From positions 1 to 7,100 of the forward strand of contig JAGAPI010000035.1 of the NCBI GenBank assembly GCA_017623335.1: a DNA stretch of 7,100 bases, read 5' to 3'. The notes under the pieces were generated by a model. That model saw only the letters and a program-made list of their open reading frames with translations. It made no database searches and had not been told where the DNA came from. Within the stretch, counting starts at the first letter, position 1; each line of letters starts with the position of its first letter. Below, one piece after another: positions 6,180 to 7,100 of the stretch. This DNA comes from Prevotella sp. (GTDB lineage: Bacteria > Bacteroidota > Bacteroidia > Bacteroidales > Bacteroidaceae). The position numbers and the translations under genes were made by a program.

Positions 6180-6469
6180 CGGGCTGAAAGCGAAGCTGTT
6201 GAACCTGCGGGCTGAAAGCCCAATGAGCGCATAGCCCAGGGCAGAGCGAAGCGACACCCTGGGTAGCGGAACCACATAATAACAATCATAAACGCCCTGA
6301 AAGGGCAAAAGCGTGAATAGTATGACGAAAATTATATTTAGCAAATAACGCTTTTGCCCTTTCAGGGCGTTTTTTATTTCCCTATTTATAATTACCCAGG
6401 GCGATGCCCTGGGCTATGCGCTCATTGGGCTTTCAGCCCGAAAATGTCATCAACTTCGTAGTCAGTCCG
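6180..6469. repeat. Large near-palindromic intergenic repeat (REP/BIME-like or MITE-like)
   Basis: Two nested perfect inverted repeats lie here. The outer arms are 36 bp (6208-6243 with 6405-6440) and the inner arms 25 bp (6290-6314 with 6348-6372), around a 33-base A/T-rich centre. Between them CCCTGGGT (6257-6264) pairs with ACCCAGGG (6394-6401). Each arm also contains small local hairpins, such as GGGCT-GAA-AGCCC, GCCCT-GAA-AGGGC and CCCAGGGC-GAT-GCCCTGGG (6395-6413). Imperfect symmetry continues outward to about 6180 and 6469. There is no ORF of its own. The arm sequences resemble dispersed intergenic repeats I have seen in Bacteroidales, for which mobilisation by an IS200-like/RAYT transposase elsewhere in the genome is a reasonable guess. 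Confidence 0.85.
6356..6375 (+). terminator. Intrinsic terminator after the HU gene
   Basis: GCCCT (6356-6360) pairs with AGGGC (6364-6368) around TTC, followed by G and six T residues (6370-6375). It is part of the right inner arm of the palindromic repeat, so the repeat supplies a terminator between HU and the MATE gene. In transcripts including the left arm, the longer 25-bp stem could form instead and would end in the same T-run. Confidence 0.65.
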
Positions 6470-6495
6470 AAAGCTCATCAACTCCGTAGACAGCC
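6438..6495. repeat. Degenerate 29-base duplication at the right edge of the palindromic repeat
   Basis: Two adjacent copies, 6438-6466 and 6467-6495, share CCGAAA at the start and a 20-base core (TCATCAACT-C/T-CGTAG-T/A-CAG) with 17 of 20 identical bases. The reverse complement of the first copy resembles the left flank at 6191-6207 (CGAAGCTGTTGAACCTG). The left side has its own duplication: TGCGGGCTGAAAGC at 6178-6191 and again at 6206-6219, 28 bases apart. Confidence 0.65.
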
Positions 6496-6551
6496 AGAGA
6501 ACCTCAAACACTCTCGGCATAAAAAATATTAAAAACAGACATTGCAAAATT

Positions 6552-6599
6552 ATTCTTCATTCTTCGTTCTTCATTCTTCATTTTTTTTCGTAACTTTGC
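6552..6599 (+). promoter_or_regulatory. Promoter of the MATE gene with upstream heptamer repeat
   Basis: TAACTTTGC at 6591-6599 is a full -7 match. Directly upstream are four tandem heptamers (ATTCTTC, ATTCTTC, GTTCTTC, ATTCTTC; 6552-6579) and a run of eight T (6581-6588). No TTTG box stands at the usual distance (about 6567-6570 reads TTCT), so the -33 contact would fall inside the heptamer array. The ATG at 6620 is 20 bases past the -7 box, so the leader would be very short. Confidence 0.7.
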
Positions 6600-6619
6600 A
6601 GCCGATTTAAGTATCGGAG

Positions 6620-7100
6620 ATGAGCAATAAACAAGCAACATTAGATTTAGGAACCAAACCGGTGGGCAAACTGCTGTTGCAGTATGCCCTGCCCGCAATT
6701 ATAGCCATGACCGCCTCATCACTCTACAACATGGTGGACAGCGTGTTCATAGGTCAGGGTGTGGGGGCAATGGCAATCGCCGGACTTGCGGTGACTTTCC
6801 CGTTTATGAACCTCAGCGCAGCCTTCGGTGCCGCCATCGGCATAGGCTCGTCGGCGCTGCTGTCGGTGAAGCTCGGACAGAAAGACTACTCCATAGCACA
6901 AAGGATATTGGGCAACAACGTGACGCTGAACATCATCGTGGGAATAATGCTCACCGTGTTGGGACTGCTGTTTCTCGACCCCATACTGATGTTTTTCGGA
7001 GCATCGGAGAATACCCTGCCCTACGCCCGTGAGTATATGGAGGTGATACTTCTCGGCAATGCCGTGACCCATCTTTATTTAGGCATGAACGCCATGCTGC
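6620..7100 (+). CDS. MATE-family multidrug/metabolite efflux transporter, C-terminus outside window
   Basis: An ATG at 6620 opens a frame that is still open at base 7100 (160 full codons; the family is usually about 440-470). The N-terminus reads MSNKQATLDLGTKPVGKLLLQYALPAIIAMTASSLYNMVD, with no 20-residue stretch diverging from the MATE pattern: a short cytoplasmic segment ending in P-x-G-K-L-L, then helix 1 with the conserved ALPAI, and the YN-x-V-D-x-x-F-I-G signature at the helix 1/2 turn. Further hydrophobic segments follow (AIAGLAVTFPFMNLSAAF, IIVGIMLTVLGLLFLDPI). MATE proteins are inner-membrane antiporters that use Na+ or H+ to expel drugs or metabolites; the substrate cannot be told here. 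GGAG abuts the start codon and is too close to act as a normal ribosome site; the start was chosen because of the conserved N-terminus. It has its own promoter and is shielded from HU transcription by the repeat-borne terminator. Confidence 0.92.
   Translation, partial: MSNKQATLDLGTKPVGKLLLQYALPAIIAMTASSLYNMVDSVFIGQGVGAMAIAGLAVTFPFMNLSAAFGAAIGIGSSALLSVKLGQKDYSIAQRILGNNVTLNIIVGIMLTVLGLLFLDPILMFFGASENTLPYAREYMEVILLGNAVTHLYLGMNAML

Noticed and set aside
5740..6344. Two long minus-strand frames (about 181 and 191 codons) opposite HU and the palindrome
   Set aside because: Both are shadows of the GC-rich HU coding sequence; neither has a motif or a plausible promoter.
6180..6469. Complete insertion sequence
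   Set aside because: There is no transposase frame inside and no clear target duplication at the borders; it is at most a non-autonomous element.
6602..6617. Small hairpin CCGAT-TTAAGT-ATCGG just before the MATE start codon
   Set aside because: The expected transcription start (about 6606) falls inside it, so it would not form in the mRNA; five base pairs is also easily chance.

Overview
The window looks like a chromosomal segment of a Bacteroidales bacterium, most likely Prevotellaceae-like, at moderate GC. The main reasons are the promoters, which match the Bacteroidota form (a TAnnTTTGC -7 box with a weaker TTG-type box about 20 bases upstream), the A-rich sequence instead of strong Shine-Dalgarno sites before most starts, and the gene families present: an AAA-ATPase/PD-(D/E)XK protein of the RPRRFGKS type, a fimbrillin-like surface lipoprotein, and an HU protein of the long HU-HIG type. 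The genus is inference.

Layout. Bases 1-1410 (minus strand) hold the N-terminal 470 residues of a secreted S8 (subtilisin-like) protease whose end lies outside the window. A 167-base divergent promoter region (1411-1577) separates it from a complete 575-residue AAA-ATPase/nuclease-fold gene (1578-3305, plus). A new promoter at 3352-3384 then drives a long leader of about 265 bases. This leader is rich in nested inverted repeats, contains a G7 run, and overlaps a doubtful 65-codon ORF. It precedes a 51-residue peptide gene (3656-3811) and, 29 bases later, a 568-residue fimbrillin/GLUG-repeat lipoprotein gene (3841-5547).

The next gap (5548-5703) carries a 24-bp tandem repeat ending in a 40-base hairpin. 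It is followed by an HU-family DNA-binding protein gene (5704-6174). The 445-base gap after HU is mostly one nearly palindromic repeat of about 290 bp (6180-6469), with perfect 36-bp and 25-bp nested inverted repeats and an embedded intrinsic terminator. After it come a 7-bp tandem repeat and a promoter for a MATE-family efflux transporter, of which the first 160 codons are present (6620-7100).

How the parts relate. The leader, 51-residue peptide and fimbrillin/GLUG lipoprotein look like one transcription unit making a cell-surface protein. HU may be read through from it or have its own weak promoter. The protease, the AAA/nuclease protein and the transporter appear to be independent single-gene units. 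The parts most worth following up are the structured leader with its small peptide gene and the large palindromic repeat. No CRISPR array, tRNA, rRNA or intact transposase was found.
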